DNA from: Calditrichota bacterium
GTDB lineage: Bacteria; Zhuqueibacterota; Zhuqueibacteria; Residuimicrobiales; Krinioviventaceae
Assembly: GCA_003818595.1 (NCBI GenBank)
Contig: RPQV01000064.1
Location: 1-10,786, forward strand
Length of the DNA stretch: 10,786 nt
Direction: 5' to 3'
Below, in pieces: positions 1 through 7,434 of this stretch (the stretch's first letter is position 1; every line of letters begins with the position of its first letter). A model generated the notes under the pieces. The model was not told the origin of the DNA, searched no databases, and was given only the letters and a program-made list of their open reading frames with translations. The position numbers were made by a program, and so were the translations under genes.

Positions 1-1625
1 AATTCCCGCGTAAAACTCAATACATAATCACGCAACTCGATAAACAGATCATATTCCAATGCGGCCATCTTTTCTTCCGCACCGAGTATTTTTTCTTCAT
101 ATTCTTTCAAATCCTGGGTGATAAACCGCTCTGCATTGACCAGCGTTTGTTTTCGAACATAATATGACGGCACTCGCGAAAGATTTGGTTTGGTGATTTC
201 AATATAATACCCAAATACTTTATTATAGTTGACCTTGAGCGAGCTGATGCCTGTTTTCTGCCTTTCATCCTGCTGCAGCCGAGCGATCCAATCTTTTCCG
301 GAATAGGCAATCTCACGCAATTTGTCCAGGTCCTGATGATAACCGCGCTTGATAAATCCGCCTTCAGTGATCGATAGTGGCGGATTATCAACAATCGCCG
401 ACTGCAACCGCTCCACCAATTGCGGAAGCGGCTGCAATTTATCCTGAATTTCTTTCCACTCGACTTGTTCAACGTCAGCGAGGAGATTTTTAACTTCGGC
501 AGCTATAAGCAATGAGGTGCGGATGGCGATGACATCACGTGCATTGGCACGTCCGGTGGAGAATTTTGCAGTCAGCCGTTCCAAATCGCCGGAATTCTGC
601 AAAACTTCGCGCAGTCGCCGACGCAAATCGGTTTTCAGCACCATCGTTCCAACAGCCTGATGTCTTTTTCGGATTTTATCCAAATTATTCAAGGGATAGA
701 GAAGCCAGTTTACCAGCTTGCGTCCACCCATGGGCGTTTGGGTCTTGTCAATGACCGTCAATAAAGTGCCCTGACGATTCATACTGTTCAAGGGCTGAAC
801 AAGTTCTAAATTGCGGCGGGTTGTGCTGTCAATATATAAAAGATCGGAATCTGCAAAGCGCTGCAATCGATTGATATGCTGAAGTTTTTCTTTTTGATTG
901 TCGCGAAGATAAGATAGAACAGCTCCTGCCGCAGAAATCCCCAGGTAGAGGTCATCAATGCCGAATCCCTTGAGAGACAAAGTCGAAAAATGTTCCAGCA
1001 GCACATCTCTTGCATAATCATGGTGAAATGTCCAATCCTCTCGTTTGCTGAGAGTCGTGCTTCTCAGGTTAACTGCGCCGCTCTCTAATTGCGAAGATTG
1101 ATTTTCAGCAATCAGTATTTCTGCGGGTTCAATGGCGGCAATTTTCTCACGGAGATCACGAGAGCTGAATTCACCCACCTCGAACTCACCGGTTGAGACA
1201 TCAATTTTAGCAATGCCGAAAGTCTGCGGTGAAAGCACCAGCGCCACAAGGTAATTATTGCGTTTTGTCTCTAAAATATCATCCGTAACCGCAGTCCCGG
1301 GGGTGACGATTTCAGTGATTTCCCGTTTGACGATGGTCTTGGCCGTTTTAGGATCTTCGACCTGTTCACAAATAGCAACCCGATATCCGGCTTTGATCAT
1401 TTTGGCTAAATAACCATCGAGGGCGTGATAGGGAAAACCGGCAAGAGGTACATCGGCAGCTTTGCCATGCGCCCGAGAAGTCAGTGTGATTCCCAATACT
1501 TTGGCGCCGATGCGGGCGTCTTCAAAAAACATTTCATAAAAATCGCCCATACGGAAAAATAGAATCGCATCCTTGTGCTGTTTTTTGATACGATGATATT
1601 GTTCCATTAAAGGCGTCGTCGACAC
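1..1625 (-). CDS. mutS: DNA mismatch repair protein MutS (C-terminal part beyond the window)
   Basis: MutS binds mispaired and unpaired bases and recruits MutL. The frame is open for 541 codons down to the left edge. Domain I carries the mismatch-reading Phe-X-Glu motif (F29, E31 in GDFYEMF) and the conserved ICEQ...DP and VTPGT stretches (85-111). A connector domain follows, with IDVSTGEF at 141-148. The core/lever shows RRNLEL (270-275), TPMGGRKL (297-304) and the clamp-side run from GISSLKVNYN to FGYYIEITK (459-479), then NAERFIT (498-504). The Walker ATPase domain is not in the window, so the gene's integrity beyond the edge is unknown. I prefer the GTG start at 1625, because it restores the TPLMEQY N-terminus usual in MutS and has a GAG-type ribosome binding site nine bases upstream. 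An ATG at 1607 would drop six residues and has no such site. The gene starts 15 bases after the nadK stop, as the last visible gene of the operon. Identification is by recognisable family motifs. Confidence 0.95.
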   Translation of the reverse strand, partial: MSTTPLMEQYHRIKKQHKDAILFFRMGDFYEMFFEDARIGAKVLGITLTSRAHGKAADVPLAGFPYHALDGYLAKMIKAGYRVAICEQVEDPKTAKTIVKREITEIVTPGTAVTDDILETKRNNYLVALVLSPQTFGIAKIDVSTGEFEVGEFSSRDLREKIAAIEPAEILIAENQSSQLESGAVNLRSTTLSKREDWTFHHDYARDVLLEHFSTLSLKGFGIDDLYLGISAAGAVLSYLRDNQKEKLQHINRLQRFADSDLLYIDSTTRRNLELVQPLNSMNRQGTLLTVIDKTQTPMGGRKLVNWLLYPLNNLDKIRKRHQAVGTMVLKTDLRRRLREVLQNSGDLERLTAKFSTGRANARDVIAIRTSLLIAAEVKNLLADVEQVEWKEIQDKLQPLPQLVERLQSAIVDNPPLSITEGGFIKRGYHQDLDKLREIAYSGKDWIARLQQDERQKTGISSLKVNYNKVFGYYIEITKPNLSRVPSYYVRKQTLVNAERFITQDLKEYEEKILGAEEKMAALEYDLFIELRDYVLSFTRE

Positions 1626-1640
1626 GTTCAGGTTCTCACA

Positions 1641-2546
1641 TTAGCGAGGATATCGGTTTTTTTTCATCGCGGGGACGATGGAATTTCGTCCATTGCTGCC
1701 CCAGTGTAATTTCGTTCTCAGGACATGAAAAAAATCGCGTTTACCCATGGTAATCCAGCGCACATTATATTCCGCTTTGGCAATGCGCAAGGTCTCTTTG
1801 GATAGCAGGGAATAGCAGTTTTGTCCATCAATATTCACCTGCACCGGTTCAGCCTCTTTTCGAATACTCAATTCAATTCGGCTGTCGTCTGAAAGGACGA
1901 TCGGCCGTACTGACAATGAGTGAGGGCAGATGGGCGCAATAATGAATGCATGCATGTTGGGCATCATGAGCGGCCCGCCGGCCGATAATGAATAAGCAGT
2001 TGATCCTGTCGGCGTTGCGACGATGAGACCGTCTGCACGATAGGAGTTTAAAAAGGTTCCATTCACTTTGGTGTCTATATAAATCAGCCGCGATGCCAGG
2101 CCTTTATCAACGACAATATCATTCAGCGCATAATAGGTTTTTGAAAGATAATCTCGAATGATATCCAGTCTCAGCAGCATCCTTTCAATGACGGCATACC
2201 GACCGGCTGACAAATTATCGACCATCTCCTCGAGTTCGTCAACAACGACCTCTGTGAGAAAGCCCAGAGTCCCGATATTGACTCCCAGGAGTGGAACCGC
2301 AGCGGCGCCGATTTCCCTCGCGGTGGAGAGCATAGTTCCGTCACCGCCAAATGCGACAATGATTGAACACGTTTGACTCATTTCACTCATGGCGGCTGTT
2401 TTAACGGATGCGCTTAGATTCAGGAATCGCCGCAATGAATCTGCAAAAACAAAAGGCAGTCCGCGCTCTGTCAGCAGGGCGACAAACTTGTTGATGACCG
2501 GAACGGCCTGAGGTTTGCTGATATTTCCGACGATACCGATTTTCAT
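1641..2546 (-). CDS. nadK: NAD kinase (ATP-NAD kinase)
   Basis: Cytoplasmic enzyme that phosphorylates NAD to NADP, supplying NADP(H) for biosynthesis; the DXP reductoisomerase step that follows Dxs needs NADPH. The 301 residues hold the family motifs in order: GGDGT at 67-71 (catalytic Asp and nucleotide-binding loop), LGVNIGTLGFLTE at 87-99, LND at 141-143, the signature TPTGSTAYSLSAGGP at 178-192, and PHSLSVRPIV at 208-217. Length is normal for bacterial NadK. The usual family end (KLHWG) is followed by about 16 extra, partly basic residues of no evident function. The ATG overlaps the dxs stop in an ATGA junction. No strong ribosome binding site precedes it, only GAAAG, so translation is probably coupled to dxs. 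Confidence 0.95.
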   Translation of the reverse strand: MKIGIVGNISKPQAVPVINKFVALLTERGLPFVFADSLRRFLNLSASVKTAAMSEMSQTCSIIVAFGGDGTMLSTAREIGAAAVPLLGVNIGTLGFLTEVVVDELEEMVDNLSAGRYAVIERMLLRLDIIRDYLSKTYYALNDIVVDKGLASRLIYIDTKVNGTFLNSYRADGLIVATPTGSTAYSLSAGGPLMMPNMHAFIIAPICPHSLSVRPIVLSDDSRIELSIRKEAEPVQVNIDGQNCYSLLSKETLRIAKAEYNVRWITMGKRDFFHVLRTKLHWGSNGRNSIVPAMKKNRYPR

Positions 2547-4477
2547 GATGCTTTCGAGTGTTGACGGTTAATCGAAAGGGTATGCGGCGCCAAAACCGGG
2601 TAAGATTTGCTGCTGCGTATCTTTTGCACAATACCCTCTGCAGAAAGGTTTAATGTAGACAGCAAAAACATGCGTTCTCCCTGTTCGATAAAAGTATCGG
2701 GAATACCCAACCTGATGAGTTCTACATGTTGAAAATTGTGCATGGTGATAAATTCCGCCACCTCGCTGCCGAATCCTCCCTTTATCGTCCCTTCTTCCAC
2801 GGTGACAATCAGAGAATGTCGCAATGCCGTTGTTTTGAGCATCAGTTCATCAACCGGCTTGACAAAACGCGCATTGATGATCGTAACATTCAATCCATCC
2901 TCTGCCAGCAGAACTGATGCTGCTGCCAGAGCTTGATACACGAGCGGTCCAACGGCGATAATCGCGATGTCTTCGCCTTCGATAAGCAATTCGCTTTTGC
3001 TGATGGGAACAGCATTTATATTACCGGGAGTATCGACTCCTTCTCCTAAAGCCCGCGGGTAACGTATCGCAATCGGTCCACTGTCATATGCCACGGCAGC
3101 ACTGAGCATTTCACGGAGTTCCTGTTCATCTTTTGGCGCCATAATGACCATATTGGGAATAGTTCGCAAAAAGGCCATGTCATAGATACCGTGATGGGTT
3201 GGACCATCATCTCCGACGAGTCCGGCGCGATCAATTGCCAGGATGACCGGTAATTGCTGTAGTGCGACGTCGTGAATCAGCATGTCATAAGCACGCTGCA
3301 GAAAACTGGAATAAATCGCGCATACAGGGCGCATTCCCTGCGAGGCGAGACCTGCCGCGAAGGTTACCGCATGGCCCTCTGCAATACCAACATCATAAAA
3401 ACGGTTTGGAAAAGTTTTTGAAAATAAGGTTAATCCGGCGCCGATCTGCATCGCCGCAGTGATGGCACAGATCGTTGAATTTTGATATGCCAACTCGACA
3501 ATGGTTTGTTCAAAAACATCGGTATATGAAGGAACATTCGTCTTTTTCAGAGCGTGTCCTGTTCGCGGATCAAATTTCCCCAAACCATGAAAATAGGGTG
3601 CATTCTTTTCGGCAGGTTCGTATCCCTTTCCTTTTTTAGTCAAAATGTGGAACAACAGAGGACCTTTCAGCCGTTTTGTTTCGTTCAGCAACTCGATCAA
3701 CTCGGTGATGTTATGACCGTCGATCGGACCAAAATATCGAAAACCAAGACGTTCAAATAAAACTCCAGGAGTGATGAATGCCTTGAGACTCTCTTCTATT
3801 TTACGGGCAGCTTTACGGATAACGGGACCAGCGGAAGACATGCGGCCAGTGATTTCCCATATCTCGTTTTTTATTCGATTATAGAGTGGATGAGCAATGA
3901 TCCCCGTCAGATATTTTGACATGGCGCCAACATTCGGCGAGATGGACATACTGTTATCATTTAAAATGACGATGATGTCTTTACCTGCAGCACCGGCATT
4001 ATTCAATCCTTCATAGGCAAGCCCACCAGTCAGTGCACCGTCTCCCACGACCGCAATGACATGAAAGGATTTTCCCTCAAGATCACGTGCAGCGGCGATA
4101 CCCAATGCAGCGGAAATGGCCGTACTGGAATGCCCTACACCAAATGCGTCATATTCGCTTTCGCTGCGTTTTGGGAAACCACTCAAACCTCGATATTGTC
4201 TGATTGTATGAAAAAGCCTGCGTCTACCGGTCAGCAACTTGTGGGCATAACTTTGATGACCGACATCCCATATGATTTTATCTTCAGGTGTATTAAAAAG
4301 ATAGTGCATAACAATGGTCAATTCAACAACGCCGAGCGAGGGCGCCAAATGACCGCCATTGGATGCCACCGTACTGACGATGATTTGACGAAGCTCTTCC
4401 GCCAGAATGGACAATTCATCCACAGTTAATTTTTTTAAATCCCTGGGGGAATCAATTTTGTTGAGGAGTCTGCCCAT
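2543..4477 (-). CDS. dxs: 1-deoxy-D-xylulose-5-phosphate synthase
   Basis: Thiamine-diphosphate enzyme that condenses pyruvate and glyceraldehyde 3-phosphate to DXP. This is the entry step of the MEP isoprenoid pathway and also feeds thiamine and pyridoxal synthesis. The 644 residues cover a whole family protein. GGHLAPSLG (41-49) carries the conserved active-site His. GHQSYAHKLLTGRR (73-86) follows. The ThDP/Mg motif runs from VVGDGALTGG to the LNDNSMSISPN stretch (143-182). YFGPIDGHN lies at 248-256. GIAEGHAVTFAAG (364-376) supplies the catalytic Glu367, and DRAGLVGDDGPTHHG lies at 416-430. A Gly stands where many homologues have Gln (GIAEQH); I know of the Gly form in other Dxs proteins and read it as normal variation. 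The ATG shares one base with the xseB stop (TAATG) and the gene ends in a 4-nt overlap with nadK, so translational coupling is likely on both sides. Confidence 0.97.
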   Translation of the reverse strand: MGRLLNKIDSPRDLKKLTVDELSILAEELRQIIVSTVASNGGHLAPSLGVVELTIVMHYLFNTPEDKIIWDVGHQSYAHKLLTGRRRLFHTIRQYRGLSGFPKRSESEYDAFGVGHSSTAISAALGIAAARDLEGKSFHVIAVVGDGALTGGLAYEGLNNAGAAGKDIIVILNDNSMSISPNVGAMSKYLTGIIAHPLYNRIKNEIWEITGRMSSAGPVIRKAARKIEESLKAFITPGVLFERLGFRYFGPIDGHNITELIELLNETKRLKGPLLFHILTKKGKGYEPAEKNAPYFHGLGKFDPRTGHALKKTNVPSYTDVFEQTIVELAYQNSTICAITAAMQIGAGLTLFSKTFPNRFYDVGIAEGHAVTFAAGLASQGMRPVCAIYSSFLQRAYDMLIHDVALQQLPVILAIDRAGLVGDDGPTHHGIYDMAFLRTIPNMVIMAPKDEQELREMLSAAVAYDSGPIAIRYPRALGEGVDTPGNINAVPISKSELLIEGEDIAIIAVGPLVYQALAAASVLLAEDGLNVTIINARFVKPVDELMLKTTALRHSLIVTVEEGTIKGGFGSEVAEFITMHNFQHVELIRLGIPDTFIEQGERMFLLSTLNLSAEGIVQKIRSSKSYPVLAPHTLSINRQHSKAS

Positions 4478-4707
4478 TATGCCTGCTCTTTTTCCTCGAT
4501 TTCCAGTTGAAAGGCGTCCTGTTTTTTCGAAATCACATAGAGTTTTTCTTCAGCCTGGTTCAATTTCGCTGCACAAAATTGAAACAGCTCGTTAGCTTCT
4601 TCAAAATATTGCATGGTTTCATCCAGAGAAGCTTGTCCGCCTTCCAGTATTGCAGCAATTTCTTCCAAGCGGGCAAAAGCCTGTTCAAAATTAGTGGTTT
4701 GGTTCAT
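4477..4707 (-). CDS. xseB: Exodeoxyribonuclease VII small subunit
   Basis: Small helical subunit of exonuclease VII. Several copies bind each large subunit to form the nuclease that degrades single-stranded DNA from either end. With the start at 4707 it is 76 residues, close to the usual ~80. It shows the family pattern: FEQAFARLEEIAAILEGG (7-24), SLDETMQYFEEANEL (27-41), then C45 and LNQAEEKL (49-56), ending in an acidic tail. The frame also allows an ATG at 4731 (84 residues). I chose 4707 because a GGAGAG ribosome binding site lies upstream of it, none precedes 4731, and the family match begins just after this Met. It overlaps the 3' end of xseA by 17 bases and shares one base with the dxs start. 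Confidence 0.92.
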   Translation of the reverse strand: MNQTTNFEQAFARLEEIAAILEGGQASLDETMQYFEEANELFQFCAAKLNQAEEKLYVISKKQDAFQLEIEEKEQA

Positions 4708-5950
4708 CAAATGCGTCTCTCCATTTGACATCTAATTTGACGATTTTGGTGATTCGTGCTGCCAGAGATCCTTTGCCGAGATGAATGTCAAGATCATCAT
4801 CGACGCAGGCATCATCCGTCGTTTTCATAAACTGCGACAATCTTTTATGCCAAACCAAAGCAAAACCTCGTTCAAGAACGGCCTGTGGATGAAGACTCGA
4901 AAAACGTTTACGCAACTGTATCATTTTTTCATTTTGAAATTTAAACTTGTGCAGGCAATAAGAAGTGATTGCCCTCGACAGCTCGTCCAACCGCTGCTGA
5001 CGCTGTCTTACCACATCAGCCGATCGTCGAAAAGAATAGCTTTGCTCCATGCTGCGCAGCGTTTTACGGTAATTGCTTAAACAAGAATCTATAGTTCTTC
5101 TGCAGGAGAGGATCAGCTCATTTAACTCCTGTGCGACATCAACACTATTTTTAACGGCAATTTCAGCCGCGGCTGATGGTGTCGGCGCCCGCAAATCAGC
5201 GACGAGATCGCAAATAGTAAAGTCAATTTCATGGCCGACCGCGGATATGATAGGTACGCGTGAAGCATAGACCGCTCGAGCGACAGCCTCTTCGTTGAAT
5301 GCCCACAAGTCTTCCAGAGTTCCGCCTCCTCTTCCCAAAATGATCACATCAACGGCGCCGAATTCGTTCATTTCCTCAATGGCGTTGACAATATCCTGCA
5401 CCGCGCTCTCACCCTGGACCAAGGTGGGACGTAATATTTTCTGTACAAAAGGCATGCGACGATTCAATATCTGTTGAATGTCGCGAAGAGCAGCGCCTGT
5501 CGGCGATGTGATGATGCCAATTCGTTCGGGGAAAGGAGGAATAGGCTTTTTGTGAAGCGGATCGAACAAACCTTCATCCTTCAGCTTTAACTTCAAAGCC
5601 TCAAATGCAGCCTGAAGTTCACCAAATCCTGCTGGAATCAAGCGGGCGATATCGAGCTGATAAGTGCCTCGTTTTTCATACACTCGAATTGAGCCTAATG
5701 CTCTGACCCGCAAGCCATCACGAGGGAGAAAAAAAAGAGCGCCGGCCCGCATGCGCCACATGACGCATGCAAGCTGAGCGCTTTCGTCTTTGAGCGAAAA
5801 ATAAAGATGTCCTGAAGAGTGGCGGCTAAAGTTGGAAATCTCACCTTCAACCCACACTGTCGGCAACTGTGTTTCCAGCAGTTCCTTGATCTCTAAGGTA
5901 ATTGCGGAGACAGTGAAAATATCGCTTCGCGATGGTCCATCATCCCACAT
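4691..5950 (-). CDS. xseA: Exodeoxyribonuclease VII large subunit
   Basis: Catalytic subunit of exonuclease VII, which acts on single-stranded DNA in repair; here it shares an operon with mutS. The 419 residues begin with an OB-fold nucleic-acid-binding domain (about 10-105; VWVEGEISNF at 32-41, GHLYFSLKD at 47-55). The catalytic domain follows, with IGIITSPTGAALRD (144-157), the hallmark GRGGGTLEDLWAFNEE (206-221) and SAVGHEIDFT...DLVADLRAPTPSAAAE (236-263). The last ~130 residues are basic and helical, as expected for the arm that binds XseB. The ATG at 5950 gives the usual N-terminus (DIFTVSAIT). No clear ribosome binding site precedes it, and no in-frame start lies upstream before the terminator at 5982-6008. 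A lone -10-like TATAAA at 5973-5978 has no matching -35, so the operon promoter is not settled. Confidence 0.95.
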   Translation of the reverse strand: MWDDGPSRSDIFTVSAITLEIKELLETQLPTVWVEGEISNFSRHSSGHLYFSLKDESAQLACVMWRMRAGALFFLPRDGLRVRALGSIRVYEKRGTYQLDIARLIPAGFGELQAAFEALKLKLKDEGLFDPLHKKPIPPFPERIGIITSPTGAALRDIQQILNRRMPFVQKILRPTLVQGESAVQDIVNAIEEMNEFGAVDVIILGRGGGTLEDLWAFNEEAVARAVYASRVPIISAVGHEIDFTICDLVADLRAPTPSAAAEIAVKNSVDVAQELNELILSCRRTIDSCLSNYRKTLRSMEQSYSFRRSADVVRQRQQRLDELSRAITSYCLHKFKFQNEKMIQLRKRFSSLHPQAVLERGFALVWHKRLSQFMKTTDDACVDDDLDIHLGKGSLAARITKIVKLDVKWRDAFDEPNH

Positions 5951-5981
5951 GAAACGTCTGTTCGTTTTTGGCTTTATAGTT

Positions 5982-6008
5982 AAAAGGGCTAAGAAATATT
6001 CTCAGCCC
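5982..6008 (-). terminator. Intrinsic terminator after the mS38-like gene
   Basis: Read on the minus strand, an 8-base-pair stem GGGCTGAG / CTTAGCCC (one G-U pair) closes a 7-base AT-rich loop and is followed directly by TTTTA. It lies eight bases past the stop of the 31-codon gene and before xseA. It probably ends the sppA-HU-mS38 unit and separates it from the xseA operon. The U-run is short, so some read-through into xseA is possible. Confidence 0.65.
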
Positions 6009-6016
6009 TCTCTCAC

Positions 6017-6112
6017 CTATTTACCTTTTTTCTTGTGACGATCTTTGCGCAATCTTTTTTTCCGCTTGTGCGTTGCTATTTTATGTCGTTTACGCTTTTT
6101 TCCGCTTGGCAA
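6017..6112 (-). CDS. Mini ribosomal protein of the mS38 / AURKAIP1-COX24 type (31 aa)
   Basis: A 31-codon gene read directly from the sequence. The product begins MPSGKKRKRHK and continues IATHKRKKRLRK, then DRHKKKGK. More than half of the residues are Lys, Arg or His. The KRHK-x-ATHKRKKR core is the signature I know from small bacterial proteins annotated as AURKAIP1/COX24-domain, related to mitochondrial small-subunit protein mS38. By that kinship it should be a small-subunit ribosomal component; this is inference. Translation starts at TTG and is backed by an AGGAGGTGA ribosome binding site (6118-6126), nearly ideal for the 16S tail and five bases away. That makes this very short frame credible as a real gene. 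It lies 30 bases after the HU gene and just before a terminator, so it is the last gene of the sppA-HU unit. Confidence 0.85.
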   Translation of the reverse strand: MPSGKKRKRHKIATHKRKKRLRKDRHKKKGK

Positions 6113-6117
6113 AGTAA

Positions 6118-6126
6118 TCACCTCCT
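6118..6126 (-). promoter_or_regulatory. Strong Shine-Dalgarno site of the mS38-like mini-gene
   Basis: On the minus strand this reads AGGAGGTGA, nine bases complementary to the usual 16S rRNA 3' end, placed five bases before the TTG at 6112. It is the strongest ribosome binding site in the window. It decides both the reality and the start of the 31-codon gene, which has no ATG at that position. Confidence 0.85.
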
Positions 6127-6142
6127 ATTCCACGATATCTTG

Positions 6143-6421
6143 TTATGCTTTATTAATAAAGTCCTTCAAATCTTTCGATGGTTTGAACACAACGGCCAGT
6201 TGTTCAGGAACATGCACCGGTTGATTGGTACCGGGATTGCGGGCTGTCCTGGCTTTTCGTTGCACGACTTTAAAGTTCCCGAAACCGCGCAGGTCGATCC
6301 TTTCGCCCTGCTGAAGTTTATACTTGACGGTCGCCAGAAAACCGTCAATTACTGCCTGCGTTTCCACTTTGGTTAAACCGGTTCCTTGGGAAACCACATC
6401 GACGATGTCTGCTTTTGTCAT
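6143..6421 (-). CDS. HU/IHF-family nucleoid DNA-binding protein
   Basis: Small dimeric histone-like protein that bends and compacts DNA. The 92 residues span the whole family fold. Helical dimerisation part is 1-40 (MTKADIVD, TGLTKVETQAVIDGF). GERIDLRGFGNF (39-50) leads into the beta-arm, with RNPGTNQPV at 61-69, where Pro63 is the intercalating tip residue. The FKPSKDLKDFIN C-terminus is at 79-90. Whether it is HU or one IHF subunit cannot be told from sequence; a single general HU-type gene is the simplest reading. Two ATGs stand in tandem. I prefer the second (6421), because GGGGAG is then six bases away, whereas it would be only three from the first (6424), and MTKADI is the usual beginning. 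The gene lies 28 bases downstream of sppA and probably shares its promoter. Confidence 0.93.
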   Translation of the reverse strand: MTKADIVDVVSQGTGLTKVETQAVIDGFLATVKYKLQQGERIDLRGFGNFKVVQRKARTARNPGTNQPVHVPEQLAVVFKPSKDLKDFINKA

Positions 6422-6449
6422 CATTCCCTCCCCTATTTCATCGCGACGG

Positions 6450-7343
6450 CTAGATGGTCAGCATATACTGCACGCGCGGCCAGGCGCTGAAATAGGTTTC
6501 TAAGAATTCTTTCACATCAAAAGTAAACAACAGATCAAACGGCGTGGTTTTTCGGCGTTCCTGACGGATAATTCGCGGTTCGCCTTTAATGCCCGCTGCC
6601 GCTGCTGCTAAGGCTATGGCATCTTCAAACGTGCCCAGGGTATCAATCAAGGCCAAATTATAGGCCTGTTGACCGGAATAAACACGTCCATCAGCCAGCT
6701 TTCTCACATGATTAATATCCTGATTTCTCTCTCGCGCCACAACCTGAATAAACTGATCATAGCCGCTGTTGATCCATTCCTGCAAATATTGACGATCGCG
6801 ATCAGTCACTTCACGATATGGTGAACCAGTATCCTTGAGGGGTCCGCTTTTAATGACCGTCATCTGTATACCGAGCTTGTCAAGAAGCTTGGTCAAATTG
6901 GGAAACTCGGCAATCACGCCGATGCTGCCTGTCGTAGTTCCGGGATTCGCCATGATGCTGTCCGCACCGAGGGCGACATAATATCCGCCGCTGGCAGCAA
7001 CGCTTCCCATTGAGGCAATCACCGGCTTGCCGGCATCGCGAGTTCGCCGAACATGTTCATAAATTTCCTGGGATGCGGCTATCCCTCCGCCAGGACTTTC
7101 AATTCGGAAAACGATCGCTTTAATGCTTTGATCTTTACGATATTGTTCGAACTGACGAACAATTGAACGGGATGACGTGATCACACCGTTCAATTCAACC
7201 AACGCCACTTTATCTGTTCCACCGGAAAATTGTAGATTGGAGTCACTTCTCATGCCGCGAAGCATCACCAAAAGCAGCAATATCAAGAAAATCGCTCCTG
7301 CCAGGATAAATAATCCGAAAATCTTATCCTGTCTTTTTATCAT
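6450..7343 (-). CDS. sppA: Signal peptide peptidase SppA (short, single-domain type)
   Basis: Membrane-anchored serine protease of the S49 family that degrades signal peptides left after secretion, with its active site on the outer face of the cytoplasmic membrane. An N-terminal membrane segment covers about 9-28. The ClpP-like fold follows: VALVELNGVI (46-55), FRIESPGGG (79-87), and the nucleophile motif GSVAASGGYY (113-122) with Ser118. The general-base Lys170 stands in GPLKDTGSPYR (167-177), matching the Ser/Lys dyad of Bacillus SppA. ADGRVYSGQQA (217-227) is the conserved later motif. At 297 residues it is the short form, not the duplicated ~600-residue form of E. coli. GGAG lies 12 bases before the ATG, slightly long. 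It heads the unit with the HU and mS38-like genes, behind the promoter at 7380-7408. Confidence 0.94.
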   Translation of the reverse strand: MIKRQDKIFGLFILAGAIFLILLLLVMLRGMRSDSNLQFSGGTDKVALVELNGVITSSRSIVRQFEQYRKDQSIKAIVFRIESPGGGIAASQEIYEHVRRTRDAGKPVIASMGSVAASGGYYVALGADSIMANPGTTTGSIGVIAEFPNLTKLLDKLGIQMTVIKSGPLKDTGSPYREVTDRDRQYLQEWINSGYDQFIQVVARERNQDINHVRKLADGRVYSGQQAYNLALIDTLGTFEDAIALAAAAAGIKGEPRIIRQERRKTTPFDLLFTFDVKEFLETYFSAWPRVQYMLTI

Positions 7344-7379
7344 ATTGTCACTGTTCTCCGATGCATATTAAAGACAACT

Positions 7380-7408
7380 ATTTTAGCTAAAAAAATGACA
7401 AAACGCAA
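7380..7408 (-). promoter_or_regulatory. Sigma-70-like promoter upstream of sppA
   Basis: On the minus strand TTGCGT (7403-7408) and TAAAAT (7380-7385) stand exactly 17 bases apart, with a T-rich spacer. The -10 matches five of six consensus positions and the -35 only three. Transcription would begin near 7373, leaving a leader of about 30 bases before the sppA ATG. The site lies in the 91-base gap after the glycosyltransferase gene, where a new transcription unit is expected. Confidence 0.55.
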
Positions 7409-7434
7409 GGTAAAAATTGATGTTTATGTTCAAT

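Noticed and set aside
364..376. Dxs active-site change GIAEGH instead of GIAEQH (residue numbers of the Dxs protein)
   Set aside because: The catalytic Glu is kept and the Gly form occurs in other Dxs proteins, so it is ordinary variation and not loss of function.
107..472. Minus-strand open frame of 121 codons
   Set aside because: It is an out-of-frame reading inside mutS. The mutS frame runs unbroken from 1625 to the window edge with recognisable core-domain motifs across this stretch.
1..1625. Possible frameshift in mutS
   Set aside because: A first count put start and end in different frames. Recounting the ATG at 1607 showed that one frame covers all 541 codons, with two bases left at the edge.
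4061..4429. Plus-strand open frame of 122 codons opposite dxs
   Set aside because: It lies wholly antisense to well-supported dxs coding sequence, its product shows no recognisable motif, and a long complementary frame is expected by chance there.
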